A stretch of 64,000 nucleotides of DNA, from NCBI GenBank assembly GCA_963838205.1, contig CAWIQF010000014.1, positions 248,001 to 312,000 on the forward strand, given 5' to 3'. Of this stretch, positions 8,715 to 17,698 are shown piece by piece. Under the pieces are notes generated by a model that was not told the DNA's origin, did no database searches, and saw only the letters and a list, made by a program, of their open reading frames with translations. The stretch comes from CAIVVT01 sp963838205 (GTDB lineage Bacteria > Acidobacteriota > Terriglobia > Bryobacterales > Bryobacteraceae). A program made the position numbers and the translations under genes. Position 1 is the first letter of the stretch; the number at the start of each line of letters is the position of its first letter.

Positions 8715-10139
8715 TCAACTGGTTCCAGTGGGACTGGTCAACGAAGCTCCGTAAAGGGTGTAATTGAGACCCTGAATCGTCGCCGTGAGCATGCTCTGCT
8801 GGCTTTGCAGTTGAGCCAGCAAAGAGTCGGCGGCCTCGACTTTCGTCGTTTCCGTTGCCTGTTCGGCGGCGATCCTGACATTCATGGCGTCAATCTGGTT
8901 TTGCAGCGTCTGGTCCGACGTCTGGTCCTGGTTGATCTGCCCCTGCAGAACGCCGCTGGTGGTATCGCTGTAGGCGGTGAAACTGCTGGCCAGGGAAGCC
9001 AGTCCGGTGGTTGAGTTGCCGAGGAAACTCAGGGCGCTGGAAACCTGTCCGGACGACATCGCGGACACAACGGTGGTGTCAACGCTCATCGTGCCGGTGT
9101 CATCGATGGAGACGCCGAGATCCATCAGCGACTGGACGCCGCCCGTGCCCTGGTAGAAGGCAAATTGCTGCATCAGGTTCTGGACTGACAAAACAACCGA
9201 GTTGCCGTTGAGGGGCCCGGCGCTGGATCCGAATTCAGTTCCGATCTGGGTATGCAGGGCGTTGTAGGCACTGGCCATGCTCTGCAGCGCGTCAGTGATC
9301 GGCTGAGGGTTGGCGGCAACGGTGATGGTGGCGGAATCCGAACTCGTGGTGGCTGAGCCCAGATTCAGGGTGACGCCGGGGATGACGCCCGTCACCTGGT
9401 TGGAGGTCGATGTCGCCGGCAGACCGTTGACCTCGAACTGAGCCAGGGAGCCGGGCGGTTGGTTCATCGTCACGATGTCCGTGGTCGGATCCGTGGAGTC
9501 GGTCAACAACTGGATAGTGGTGGCGCCGGCCTGGTTGGCGGTCATGGTCAGATAGGAGCCGCCGGTAGTGGTCAGGATCGATGCGGTGACCCCGGCACCA
9601 GCGGAGTTGATGGCCGCCTCGAGACCGTCGAGATTGTTGGTCGCGCTGGTGAGAGCGATGGTGATCGGAGAGCCGCCCGCGACGAGGTACAGCGTGTTGG
9701 TATCGGTGGGCGCCACGGCGGTGGCGGTGGGGTCGGCGACCCCGGTGGTCAATGTGGCGGTTGAGAGCGAGGCCAGGCTGGTGACGTCGCTGATGGTGTA
9801 AGTGCCCGCAGTGGCGCCGGTTCCGGAAACCGTGGCGCCGATGTTTTTGTCGCTCGAGGTGGCCGTGAGCGCCCCGCCGGAAGAGAGATCGCCCAGGGTC
9901 GTGATCGCCTGGGCCAGTTTGCTGACCGCCGTTTGCAGGGTGCCGAGGTCGGTGGCCTGATTCTGCAGCGTGGTCTGGTCGCCTTGCAGCGCCAGAACGG
10001 GTATTTGGGCGATCTGCGCGGAGCGGGTGAGGATACTCTGCAGGTCCGAGGAGTACGTACTGACCCCGGTGAAGGTCTGCGTATTCGCAATGGTTGCCAG
10101 ATTGCTGGCCAGAGTCGAGTTGACGGAGCTTGTACCCAT
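8715..10139 (-). CDS. fliD: Flagellar filament capping protein FliD
   Basis: 474 residues from the ATG at 10139. A GTG at 10193 would lie at or before the transcription start predicted from the promoter at 10200-10226, so I reject it. The N-terminus has the FliD pattern of SNLATIANTQTFTGVSTYSSDLQSILTRSAQIAQIPVLALQGDQTTLQ, a segment that starts near residue 10 and forms coiled coil with the C-terminus. The middle is Thr/Ser/Ala-rich, as in variable surface domains. The C-terminus (residues about 420-465) is again heptad-like (DQTLQNQIDAMNVRIAAEQATETTKVEAADSLLAQLQSQQSML). FliD forms the cap under which flagellin polymerises. No other flagellar structural gene is in the window. Confidence 0.9.
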   Translation of the reverse strand: MGTSSVNSTLASNLATIANTQTFTGVSTYSSDLQSILTRSAQIAQIPVLALQGDQTTLQNQATDLGTLQTAVSKLAQAITTLGDLSSGGALTATSSDKNIGATVSGTGATAGTYTISDVTSLASLSTATLTTGVADPTATAVAPTDTNTLYLVAGGSPITIALTSATNNLDGLEAAINSAGAGVTASILTTTGGSYLTMTANQAGATTIQLLTDSTDPTTDIVTMNQPPGSLAQFEVNGLPATSTSNQVTGVIPGVTLNLGSATTSSDSATITVAANPQPITDALQSMASAYNALHTQIGTEFGSSAGPLNGNSVVLSVQNLMQQFAFYQGTGGVQSLMDLGVSIDDTGTMSVDTTVVSAMSSGQVSSALSFLGNSTTGLASLASSFTAYSDTTSGVLQGQINQDQTSDQTLQNQIDAMNVRIAAEQATETTKVEAADSLLAQLQSQQSMLTATIQGLNYTLYGASLTSPTGTS

Positions 10140-10199
10140 TCCGGCCTGATCGTGCGCGCCTGTCCCCAGGAACCGGGCGCGGAACGCCTCCACTCATAT

Positions 10200-10226
10200 A
10201 GATCGGCACACGGCCGCGATCCTTTA
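10200..10226 (-). promoter_or_regulatory. Sigma-28 (FliA) promoter for fliD
   Basis: The minus strand reads TAAA (10226-10223), 15 bases, then GCCGATCT (10207-10200). This matches the FliA consensus TAAA-N15-GCCGATAA at 11 of 12 positions with the correct spacing. Transcription would start near 10190-10193 and leave a leader of about 50 bases before fliD. Confidence 0.8.
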
Positions 10227-10283
10227 GGGAAAACGTGCGGGGCGGGGTGCGAAATGGAGCTGGGCCTGGCGGCGGGTGGGGCG

Positions 10284-10763
10284 CTAGGACTTCCTGGTAA
10301 AGATGGCGATGGCTTCGATTTCGACCAGCAGGTCGGGACGGCACAGGATGGCCTGAATGCCGGTGGAGGCGGGCAACGGGTCGAGGCCCTGCTCGTCAAA
10401 GAAGCGCGTCCGCTCCTCGTTGAAGGCGGCGTAATCGCGGTCGATGTCGCGCAGGTAACAGGTGGTGCGAACTATGTCTTTCCAGGTGGCGCCCTCGCTG
10501 GCGAGCAGCCCGGTGATGTTCTGATAAGTCCGGCGCTGCTGGAGCCGGAAGTCGCCGACGTGGACCGTGCAGCCCTGATCGTCGATGCTGGCGGTGCCGG
10601 AAATGAGCAGCACGACGACATTGCCGAATTCGAGCTTCAGGGCGCGGGAAAACGAACTCGGCTTGGCGTACTCGTAGGCCTCGTTCAGCACTCCAAGGTT
10701 CGTAACCTTCTGCTTCTCAATGGACTGAACGATGGCGTTGGCGGCCGCAATTCTGTCGTGCAT
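10284..10763 (-). CDS. RidA/YjgF-family protein lacking the catalytic Arg
   Basis: 159 residues, about 30 longer at the N-terminus than canonical RidA. The RidA fold is clear: VVVLLISGTASIDDQG, TYQNITGLLASEGATWKDIVRTTCYLRDIDRDYAAFNE and the C-terminal PDLLVEIEAIAIF strand. In RidA the motif PARS supplies the Arg that binds the substrate carboxylate for enamine/imine hydrolysis. Here the aligned motif is PAST, so Arg is replaced by Ser. It is therefore probably not a 2-iminopropanoate deaminase and more like the Rid subfamilies of unknown substrate. It is transcribed toward fliD but separated from it by the sigma-28 promoter, so it is probably a separate unit. A second, canonical RidA occurs at 50623-51015. 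Confidence 0.82.
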   Translation of the reverse strand: MHDRIAAANAIVQSIEKQKVTNLGVLNEAYEYAKPSSFSRALKLEFGNVVVLLISGTASIDDQGCTVHVGDFRLQQRRTYQNITGLLASEGATWKDIVRTTCYLRDIDRDYAAFNEERTRFFDEQGLDPLPASTGIQAILCRPDLLVEIEAIAIFTRKS

Positions 10764-11038
10764 AGTATGAATTCAGCCAGCCACAGCCTGCGCCGACTGG
10801 CCACTTTCATCTATATTAGCGTGTCTGAAGGAACGCCGCTGGCGGCCTGCGGGCGCCCGGGCTGCCAACTGGTCCGGCGCGCCCTGGCGGATGGGGCACG
10901 TGGCGCGCGCAATGGGCGGCGAGGCCGGAGCCAGTGGCTCCGAAGGTCCAACGGCGAGTGTTCGCAGGGCTCGGCGCCGGGTCTGCTATTATGGGCGGGA
11001 ATTGACCTCGGCCGTCCTTTTCGAGGTGTTTTCTTACT

Positions 11039-11620
11039 ATGCCATTCAAGATTGAAACGACGGAAATCGGCGGTGTTTACCTGATCACGCCGGAGGTCTT
11101 CCAAGACCAGCGCGGATTCTTCCTGGAGAGCTTTCGCGAGGATATCTTCCGCCGGCACGGACTGCCGACGGCGTTCGTGCAGGATAACCACTCCGGGTCC
11201 GTGAAAGGGGTCGTGCGGGGCCTCCATTTTCAGTGGGAGCCGCCGATGGCGAAGCTGATGCGGGTTACCCGCGGAACAGCTTTCCTGATGGCCGTGGACA
11301 TTCGCAAGGGATCGCCCACGCTGGGGAAATGGTTGGGCGTGGAGGCGTCGGCCGAAAACGGGATTCAGGTCTTTGCACCGGCGGGATGTGCGCGTGGATT
11401 CTGCGTGTTGTCGGACTACGCCGAGGTGCAATACAAATGCACCGGCCTGTACAACAGCCGCTGCGAATCGGGCATTCGCTGGAACGATCCCGAGATCGGC
11501 ATCGACTGGCCCGTCCGGGATCCGATCGTCTCTCAAAAGGACGCGGTGGCGCAGTCGCTGGCCGAATGGCTGGCGCGGCCGGAGTCGGACGCCTTTCAGT
11601 ACGTGAACACGCCAGCGTGA
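11039..11620 (+). CDS. rfbC: dTDP-4-dehydrorhamnose 3,5-epimerase
   Basis: 193 residues, the usual length of RmlC. The family landmarks are all present: FQDQRGFFLESFRED near residue 22, the catalytic His in VVRGLHFQ near residue 60, the GKWLGVEASAENG strand, FAPAGCARGFCVLSD, and the catalytic Tyr region YKCTGLYN near residue 135, followed by GIRWNDPEIGIDWP. It converts dTDP-4-keto-6-deoxyglucose to dTDP-4-keto-rhamnose in cytoplasmic dTDP-L-rhamnose synthesis for surface polysaccharide. The rfbA, rfbB and rfbD partners are not nearby, so it is an isolated copy here. It is divergent from the RidA-like gene, with 275 bp between them. Confidence 0.93.
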   Translation: MPFKIETTEIGGVYLITPEVFQDQRGFFLESFREDIFRRHGLPTAFVQDNHSGSVKGVVRGLHFQWEPPMAKLMRVTRGTAFLMAVDIRKGSPTLGKWLGVEASAENGIQVFAPAGCARGFCVLSDYAEVQYKCTGLYNSRCESGIRWNDPEIGIDWPVRDPIVSQKDAVAQSLAEWLARPESDAFQYVNTPA

Positions 11621-11721
11621 GAACTGGCGAGATTGTCCGCCCGCCGAGGGAGTTCGAGAGATAGAATGACGCCATGCGTGGGGACGCGCCGATTCCCGCG
11701 CGTCCCGACCAGGAGGTGAGT

Positions 11722-12915
11722 GTGCGAGAGACGAACCGACGAGAGTTCTTTCAGGGTGTCGCCACAAAAGCTGCCGCCGTGGCCGCGGCACCGCTGTTTG
11801 TGCCCCGAGCCGCGTTTGGGGCTAACGACCGGGTGGCCTACGGGGTCATCGCCACGGGCGGGCGCGGGCGGTATCTGAATAAGAAGTTCCAGACGGCCGG
11901 CTGCCAGGCGGTTGCCATGTGCGACGTCTACGAGCCGAATCTGCAGGCCGCGCTGAAGGACTCGCCGGACGCCAAAGGCTACGTGGATTACCACGAGCTG
12001 CTGGCGCAGCCGGGCATCGACTTCGTGGTGCTGGCGGGTCCCGATCACCACCACATGCCGATGCTGTTCGCGTCCGTCGACGCCAAGAAAGACGTCTACG
12101 CGGAGAAGCCGTTCTCGATCTCGCTGGCCCAGAGCGAGCAGATGAAGCAGTACGTCACGGGCAAGCCGCAGGTGGTCCAGATCGGACACCAGCGGCGCAG
12201 TTCTCCGATGGTCCACAAGGCCGAAGAAGCGATTGAAGACGGCATGCTGGGCCAGATCTACAAAGTCAAGGCGGAGTGGAACTGGAACATCGCCGGGCCG
12301 CTCGACAATTCGCCGCTCGCGGGCAAGCTGGATTGGGACCGCTTCCTGGGGACGGCGCCGAAGCGTCCGCTGGAGCCGATGCGCTTCCGCGCCTGGCGCC
12401 ATTTCTGGGACTACGCGGGCGGCAACATGACCGACCAGGGCGCGCACCTGATGGACACAGTGCTGCGGTTGATGAAGTCTCCGCCACCCAAGTCGGCGGT
12501 GTGCCAGGGCTTCATCGCCAAGACCACCGGGAGCGAGGACGCCGACGTTTTCTCCTCGGCCTTCGAGTTCGAGAAATTCATAGCCACATGGTCGTTGAAC
12601 TACTGCAGTTCGTATAACAACGACTGGTCGATCGCCTTTTACGGGGACGCCGGCACCCTGATCATGAAGGACGACGGTTTCAGCGTCTACGGCGAGCCGT
12701 ATAACGAGAAGAAAGAGCCGCTGATGACCTACAAGGGCGGCATCCCGGTGGAGGCGCACATCGCCAATTTCCTGGACTGCCTCAAGAGCCGCAAGCAGCC
12801 CAACTGCACGGCCGCCGTCGCGCAGCGGGCCATCGCCGGACCGCACCTGGCCAACATCGCGTTCCGCCAGGGGCGCAAGGCTTATCTGGGCGCGGACCTG
12901 GTGACGGTGTCATAG
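11722..12915 (+). CDS. Tat-exported Gfo/Idh/MocA-family oxidoreductase
   Basis: 397 residues. I chose the GTG at 11722 because AGGAGG lies 5 bp upstream; the ATG at 11674 is in frame but lacks a site. The N-terminus has a twin-arginine signal (NRREFFQGVATKAAAVAAAPLFVPRAAFG). The NAD(P)-binding fold follows (VAYGVIATGGRGRYLNKKF) and the Gfo/Idh signature EKPFSISLAQSEQMKQ with the catalytic Lys. The C-terminal domain contains GAHLMDTVLRLM. Exported members of this family are very numerous in Acidobacteria and Planctomycetes and act on sugars or inositols, but substrates are mostly unknown. The next gene is an APC permease after 74 bp on the same strand. Confidence 0.88.
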   Translation: MRETNRREFFQGVATKAAAVAAAPLFVPRAAFGANDRVAYGVIATGGRGRYLNKKFQTAGCQAVAMCDVYEPNLQAALKDSPDAKGYVDYHELLAQPGIDFVVLAGPDHHHMPMLFASVDAKKDVYAEKPFSISLAQSEQMKQYVTGKPQVVQIGHQRRSSPMVHKAEEAIEDGMLGQIYKVKAEWNWNIAGPLDNSPLAGKLDWDRFLGTAPKRPLEPMRFRAWRHFWDYAGGNMTDQGAHLMDTVLRLMKSPPPKSAVCQGFIAKTTGSEDADVFSSAFEFEKFIATWSLNYCSSYNNDWSIAFYGDAGTLIMKDDGFSVYGEPYNEKKEPLMTYKGGIPVEAHIANFLDCLKSRKQPNCTAAVAQRAIAGPHLANIAFRQGRKAYLGADLVTVS

Positions 12916-12989
12916 CCGGCGCGTCGTTCATTCGATGATAATGACAACTCCGGCTGCGCCGGGGTGAGTGCCAGGAGTACCCTAGACAG

Positions 12990-14357
12990 ATGCAAAACGG
13001 GAGCACCGCCGACGGCAACTCAGCGCCTCGACTGCGCCGGGCGCTCACGCTGTGGGATCTGATCCTATACGGCATCATCGTCATCCAGCCCACGGCGCCG
13101 ATGTCGGTGTTCGGCGTGCTCGACAAGCGCGGCCAGGGCCACGTGGCCACGACCATTCTGATCGCCATGACGGCGATGCTGTTCACGGCCATCAGCTACG
13201 GACGGATGGCGCGCGCCTATCCCAGCGCCGGCTCGGCGTTCACTTACGTCGGGCAGGAGATCAATCCGGCGCTGGGCTACATTACCGGCTGGAGCATGGT
13301 CATGGACTACATGCTCAATCCGATGATCTGCGTCATCTGGATCAGCCAGCAGGCCAATGTGTTCGTGCCCAACGTTCCTTACTGGATCTGGGCGATTCTG
13401 GTGACGCTGATGTTCACTGGCCTGAACGTTCTCGGCATCCGCGCCTCGGCGCGCATCAATACGGGGCTCGCGGTGGGCATGGGCATAGTGATCGTGATTT
13501 TCTTCGCGGCCGCGGCGCGCTTCATCTTTCACATGCCGCACGCCGGGATGGGGTTCTGGACGCGGCCATTCTACGATCCGGCCACGTTCAATGTGGGCAC
13601 GGTTCTCGGCGGCACGTCGATCGCCGTGCTGACCTATATCGGTTTTGACGGCATCTCCACGTTGTCGGAAGAAGTGGAAAATCCGCGCCGCAATATCCTG
13701 CTGGCGACGGTGCTGACCTGCGTGGCCATCGGTTTCCTGTCGGCCCTCGAGGTGTACGCCGCGCAGCTCGTGAACCCGCATCCCGACTTGAGTACGGAAG
13801 CGCTGGTCGACACGGCCTTCGTGCACGTCGCCGCGCGGGCCTGGGCGCCGCTGATGGGGATTGTCGGCCTCACGCTGGTGGTGGCGAATTTCGGCTCCGG
13901 CATGGGCGCCATGCTGGGCGCCGCGCGACTGCTGTTTGGCATGGGGCGCAGCAACGCCCTGCCCAAATCCTTTTTCGGCGCGGTGGACCCGGTAACCCAC
14001 ATCCCGCGCAACAATGTGCTCTTCGTGGCGGGCTTGACGCTGGCCGGCGCCTTCCTCCTGAGCTTCGATCTGGGCGCGCAGATGCTGAACTTCGGCGCTC
14101 TCATCGCGTTCATGGGCGTCAATCTCGCGGCCTTCATGCGCTACTACGTGCGAGCGCCGAAAAAGACGCTGGCCAACTTGCTTCCGCCCGTGCTCGGCTT
14201 TCTCATTTGCTTCCTGTTGTGGATCAGCCTGAGCCGCACGGCGCAGATCGCCGGTTCTATCTGGATGCTTGCCGGCATAGCTTTTGGCGCTTGGAAAACA
14301 CGCGGTTTCCGCGCCGAGCTGGTCAATTTCGACATCCCTTCGGACAACGAGACCTGA
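12990..14357 (+). CDS. APC-superfamily amino acid/polyamine permease
   Basis: 455 residues with about 12 hydrophobic segments. The N-terminal LTLWDLILYGIIVIQPTAPMSVFGVL is the helix I region of APC permeases with its unwound glycine-containing core. SYGRMARAYPSAGSAFTYVGQEINPALGYITGW is the classic helix II-III motif. The conserved YIGFDGISTLSEEVENPRRNI follows helix VI. The overall pattern is closest to the putrescine/amino-acid importer (PuuP-like) branch, but substrate cannot be read from the sequence. The protein is an inner-membrane transporter. It follows the Gfo/Idh gene on the same strand. Confidence 0.88.
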   Translation: MQNGSTADGNSAPRLRRALTLWDLILYGIIVIQPTAPMSVFGVLDKRGQGHVATTILIAMTAMLFTAISYGRMARAYPSAGSAFTYVGQEINPALGYITGWSMVMDYMLNPMICVIWISQQANVFVPNVPYWIWAILVTLMFTGLNVLGIRASARINTGLAVGMGIVIVIFFAAAARFIFHMPHAGMGFWTRPFYDPATFNVGTVLGGTSIAVLTYIGFDGISTLSEEVENPRRNILLATVLTCVAIGFLSALEVYAAQLVNPHPDLSTEALVDTAFVHVAARAWAPLMGIVGLTLVVANFGSGMGAMLGAARLLFGMGRSNALPKSFFGAVDPVTHIPRNNVLFVAGLTLAGAFLLSFDLGAQMLNFGALIAFMGVNLAAFMRYYVRAPKKTLANLLPPVLGFLICFLLWISLSRTAQIAGSIWMLAGIAFGAWKTRGFRAELVNFDIPSDNET

Positions 14358-14673
14358 GCGCGTTCCGGCCAGGCGCCGATCTGATGTCGCCCTGAAGGAG
14401 CTGCCTCATCTGGGGCTTGGCCGCCAGCGCGGCTTTTGCGCCCGCGTCATCGGGCTGGCCTCCAGCGCGTCAGTGGCCGCGCGGTCAGTCTGTGAGACTA
14501 CTCGCGACGGGAGGAGTGGAACATCGCAGGCTGGTCCCGATCAGGCTGGTCCCGAGGTAATACGAGGGACGATTTCAAGCCGGCCGATTGCCACTATAAT
14601 CGCGTTAGGGAAGGCAACGCCTTAGCCGGCGGGCGCCAGCAGGACCGACAGCGCCGGCGGGCGGTGAGTGTCG
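14358..14673 (+). other. Intergenic region with tandem 14-bp repeat and a -10 element
   Basis: This 316-bp stretch has no convincing gene. It carries a perfect direct repeat, CAGGCTGGTCCCGA at 14527-14540 and 14542-14555. A perfect TATAAT follows at 14595-14600, with a poor -35 (TTTCAA at 14573-14578, 16-bp spacer). It is the likely promoter region of the CheB-CheR hybrid gene, and the repeat may be a regulator site. Confidence 0.5.
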
Positions 14674-17600
14674 ATGACTCCACTTGATCCTGAACCAGAA
14701 AAACCGGAAGAGCCCAGCAGTGTCGAGGCGACCGAGTCGGAAACGACGCCCAGCGCGGCGCGGTTTCCGATCGTAGGAATTGGCGCGTCGGCGGGAGGGT
14801 TGGCGGCGTTTGAGGCGTTCCTCTCCGCCATGCCACTGAACGAGGGGACCGGCATGGCGTTCGTCTTTGTGCAGCACCTGGCCCCAGACCACAAAAGCAT
14901 TCTGTCCGACCTGGTAAGGCGCTACACGCGCATGCAGGTGTTCGAGGTGGAGGACGGCATAGCGGTCCAGCCCGACTGCGCCTACATCATTCCTCCGAAC
15001 CGCGACATGGCGTTGTTGAACGGCGCTTTGCATCTGCTGGAACCGGCGTCGCCGCGCGGATTCCGGCTGCCGATCGACTACTTCTTCCGCTCGCTGGCGC
15101 AGGACCAACACGAGCGCGCCATCTGCATCGTGCTGTCCGGCACGGGCAGCGACGGCACGCTGGGGTTGCGGGCCGTGAAGAGCGAGGGCGGGATGGCGAT
15201 GGCGCAGGACCCCGCATCGACGGAGTACGACGGGATGCCTCGCGGCGCGATTGCCACGGGACTGGTGGATTACGTTCTGCGGCCCGCCGAGATGCCGGCC
15301 CAACTGATCGACTATGCCCGGCGGGCGTTCGACAGAAGGTTCCGCCAGGTCATTTCTCCGGCCGCCAAAACGGACGACGCGCTGAAGAAGATTTTCATCC
15401 TGTTGCGCGCCCGGACGGGCCACGATTTTTCGCAGTACAAGCAGAACACGATCATGCGGCGGGTCGAGCGGCGGCTGATCGTACACCGCATCGAACGGCT
15501 GGACGAGTATGTTCACTACCTGCAGCAGAGCCGCACGGAAGTGGACATGCTGTTTCACGACCTGCTGATCGGCGTCACCAGTTTTTTCCGCGACCCGGAT
15601 GCGTTTGCGGTGCTGGAACAACAGGCGATCCCGCGGCTGTTTGCCGGCAAGCCGCGCAACTCCGCGGTTCGGGTCTGGGTTCCGGGATGCTCGAGCGGCG
15701 AGGAAGCCTACTCGATCGCCATTCTGCTGCAGGAGCAGGTGGAGGCTCTGAAACAGGGTTTCAAGATCCAGGTGTTCGCCAGCGACATTGACAGCCGGGC
15801 GATCGAGCACGCACGCAGCGGGGTCTATTCGGCCGGCATTGAAGCGGACGTTTCGCCGCAGCGACTGGCGCGCTTTTTTGCCCGTCAGCCGGAGAGCAAT
15901 ACGTACCGGATCCACAAATTCATACGTGACGCACTGATCTTTTCCGAGCACGACGTGATCCGGGACCCGCCGTTTTCCAAAGTGGATCTGATCAGTTGCC
16001 GCAACCTGCTGATCTACATGGGCGGGGAATTGCACAAGAAGCTTTTCCCGTTGTTCCACTATGCTCTCAGTCCGGGCGGCGTCCTGTTTCTGGGCACTTC
16101 GGAGACGGTGGGCGAGTTCGCGGATCTGTTTGCGACGCTGGACCGCAGGTCGAAGCTGTACCAGCGCAAGGAGGGGGGGGCCGGGATATTCCGGATGCGC
16201 GCGGACAAAGCCGCCGCGACCCCCGCGGAGGGCCTGGCGGCGCCCCGCGCGGGTGGGAAATCGCGGGACGAGGGCCAGCTTTCGCTGCGCCAGGTGACGG
16301 AGCGCATGCTGCTCGAACACTACATTGCTTCCTGCGCTCTGGTGGATCAGCGCGGCGACATTCTGTATTTGCATGGCCGCACCGGCCGCTACCTGGAGCC
16401 GGCGCCCGGCGAGGCCCGGCTGAACATCGCCAAGATGGCGCGCGAAGGATTGCGTCCGGCTCTGACGTCGGCGCTGCGCGAAATCGGGGCGCAGGAAGCG
16501 CCGGTTTCTCACGCGCGATTGAGGGTCAAAACAAACGGCGATTTCACGCTGGTGGATCTGACGGTGCAGCGGGTGCCCGCGAGCTTGCAACCGGCGGCCG
16601 CGCCGAAGCTGTATCTGGTGATTTTCGAGGAAGCGCCGGCGCCGGATCCGCAGCCGTCCAGGGGCGCCGCGGCCAGGAAGCATCCCGATTTGGCCGGCGC
16701 GCCCGACGCGGACGTAGCGGCGCGCGTGGCGACGCTGGAGCGGGAATTACAGGCCAACGAGGATCACTTGCGGGCCGCCAACGAAGAACTGGAGACCACC
16801 AACGAAGAACTGCAATCTTCCAACGAAGAAATGCAGTCGATCAACGAAGAGCTGCAATCGACCAACGAGGAACTGGAGACCTCGAAGGAAGAACTGCAGT
16901 CGGTCAACGAGGAACTGGCCACGGTGAACGTGGAGCTGCAGAACAAGGTGGCGGATTTATCGCGGGCCAACAACGATTTGAGCAACCTGTTGATGGGCAC
17001 TGACATCGGAACCATTTTTGTGGATCACCATCTGCGCATCCGGCGCTTCACGCCGACCGTGGCCGCGGTGATCAACCTGATCCAGTCGGATGTCGGGCGG
17101 CCGGTGAATCACATCGTCTCCAATCTGGTGAACTATGACCGGCTGGCGGAGGACGCGCAGGAGGTGCTGGACAGCCTGGTTCCCAAAGAGGTGGAAGTGG
17201 AGTCCAAAGCGGGCGCCTGGTATCTAATGAGAATCAGGCCCTATCGGACCATGGAAAACGTGATCGAGGGCGGCGTGATCACGTTCACCGATATCACGCT
17301 GTTGAGAATGGCCCAGACGGTGGTGCGGGAATCGGCGACGATGCGCCGTCTGGCGGCAGTGGTGCGCGACGCCAATGAGGCGATCACCGTGCAGGACCTG
17401 GAAGGTTGGATTCTGGCCTGGAATCCGGGCGCCGAGAGGATGTACGGCTGGAGCGAAGCCGAGGCCCTGGCGATGAACATCCGCCAACTGGTTCTGGAAA
17501 GCGAGCGCGAGGATGTGGTGGCCCGGCTGCGGCGGCCCATGACGGCGGCCGGGGCGGAACTTCGGAGGATGCGCCGGATCAAGAAAGACGGGAGCACGGT

Positions 17601-17685
17601 GGAAGTGGCAGTAACCAGCTCGACCCTGGTCAACAACGCCGGGCAACCCTACGCCGTTGCCACGACGGAATGGCCGATTATCTGA
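14674..17685 (+). CDS. CheB-CheR-PAS hybrid chemotaxis-type signalling protein
   Basis: 1003 residues. Residues about 29-215 are a CheB methylesterase domain with the nucleophile loop GIGASAGG, FVQHLAPDH and SGTGSDGT, so the Ser-His-Asp triad appears intact. Residues about 239-490 are a CheR methyltransferase (ARTGHDFSQYKQNTIMRRVERR, SAM loop VWVPGCSSGEEAYS, SCRNLLIYM). A PAS-like segment (about 535-660), a long Glu-rich coiled coil built of NEELETT/NEELQSS repeats (about 685-770) and two further PAS domains (about 775-870 and 888-1000) complete it. There is no receiver or kinase domain. Such fusions usually work with a hybrid kinase, here probably the frameshifted kinase 13 bp downstream. 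The start could also be the GTG two codons earlier. Confidence 0.92.
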   Translation: MTPLDPEPEKPEEPSSVEATESETTPSAARFPIVGIGASAGGLAAFEAFLSAMPLNEGTGMAFVFVQHLAPDHKSILSDLVRRYTRMQVFEVEDGIAVQPDCAYIIPPNRDMALLNGALHLLEPASPRGFRLPIDYFFRSLAQDQHERAICIVLSGTGSDGTLGLRAVKSEGGMAMAQDPASTEYDGMPRGAIATGLVDYVLRPAEMPAQLIDYARRAFDRRFRQVISPAAKTDDALKKIFILLRARTGHDFSQYKQNTIMRRVERRLIVHRIERLDEYVHYLQQSRTEVDMLFHDLLIGVTSFFRDPDAFAVLEQQAIPRLFAGKPRNSAVRVWVPGCSSGEEAYSIAILLQEQVEALKQGFKIQVFASDIDSRAIEHARSGVYSAGIEADVSPQRLARFFARQPESNTYRIHKFIRDALIFSEHDVIRDPPFSKVDLISCRNLLIYMGGELHKKLFPLFHYALSPGGVLFLGTSETVGEFADLFATLDRRSKLYQRKEGGAGIFRMRADKAAATPAEGLAAPRAGGKSRDEGQLSLRQVTERMLLEHYIASCALVDQRGDILYLHGRTGRYLEPAPGEARLNIAKMAREGLRPALTSALREIGAQEAPVSHARLRVKTNGDFTLVDLTVQRVPASLQPAAAPKLYLVIFEEAPAPDPQPSRGAAARKHPDLAGAPDADVAARVATLERELQANEDHLRAANEELETTNEELQSSNEEMQSINEELQSTNEELETSKEELQSVNEELATVNVELQNKVADLSRANNDLSNLLMGTDIGTIFVDHHLRIRRFTPTVAAVINLIQSDVGRPVNHIVSNLVNYDRLAEDAQEVLDSLVPKEVEVESKAGAWYLMRIRPYRTMENVIEGGVITFTDITLLRMAQTVVRESATMRRLAAVVRDANEAITVQDLEGWILAWNPGAERMYGWSEAEALAMNIRQLVLESEREDVVARLRRPMTAAGAELRRMRRIKKDGSTVEVAVTSSTLVNNAGQPYAVATTEWPII

Positions 17686-17698
17686 AAGGATCATGCCC

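Noticed and set aside
14605..16683. 692-codon open frame on the minus strand
   Set aside because: Antisense shadow of the CheB-CheR hybrid, which has clear catalytic motifs in the other direction.
16760..16950. Apparent tandem DNA repeat
   Set aside because: It encodes the Glu-rich heptad coiled coil usual in CheB-CheR-PAS proteins and is not a separate repeat element.
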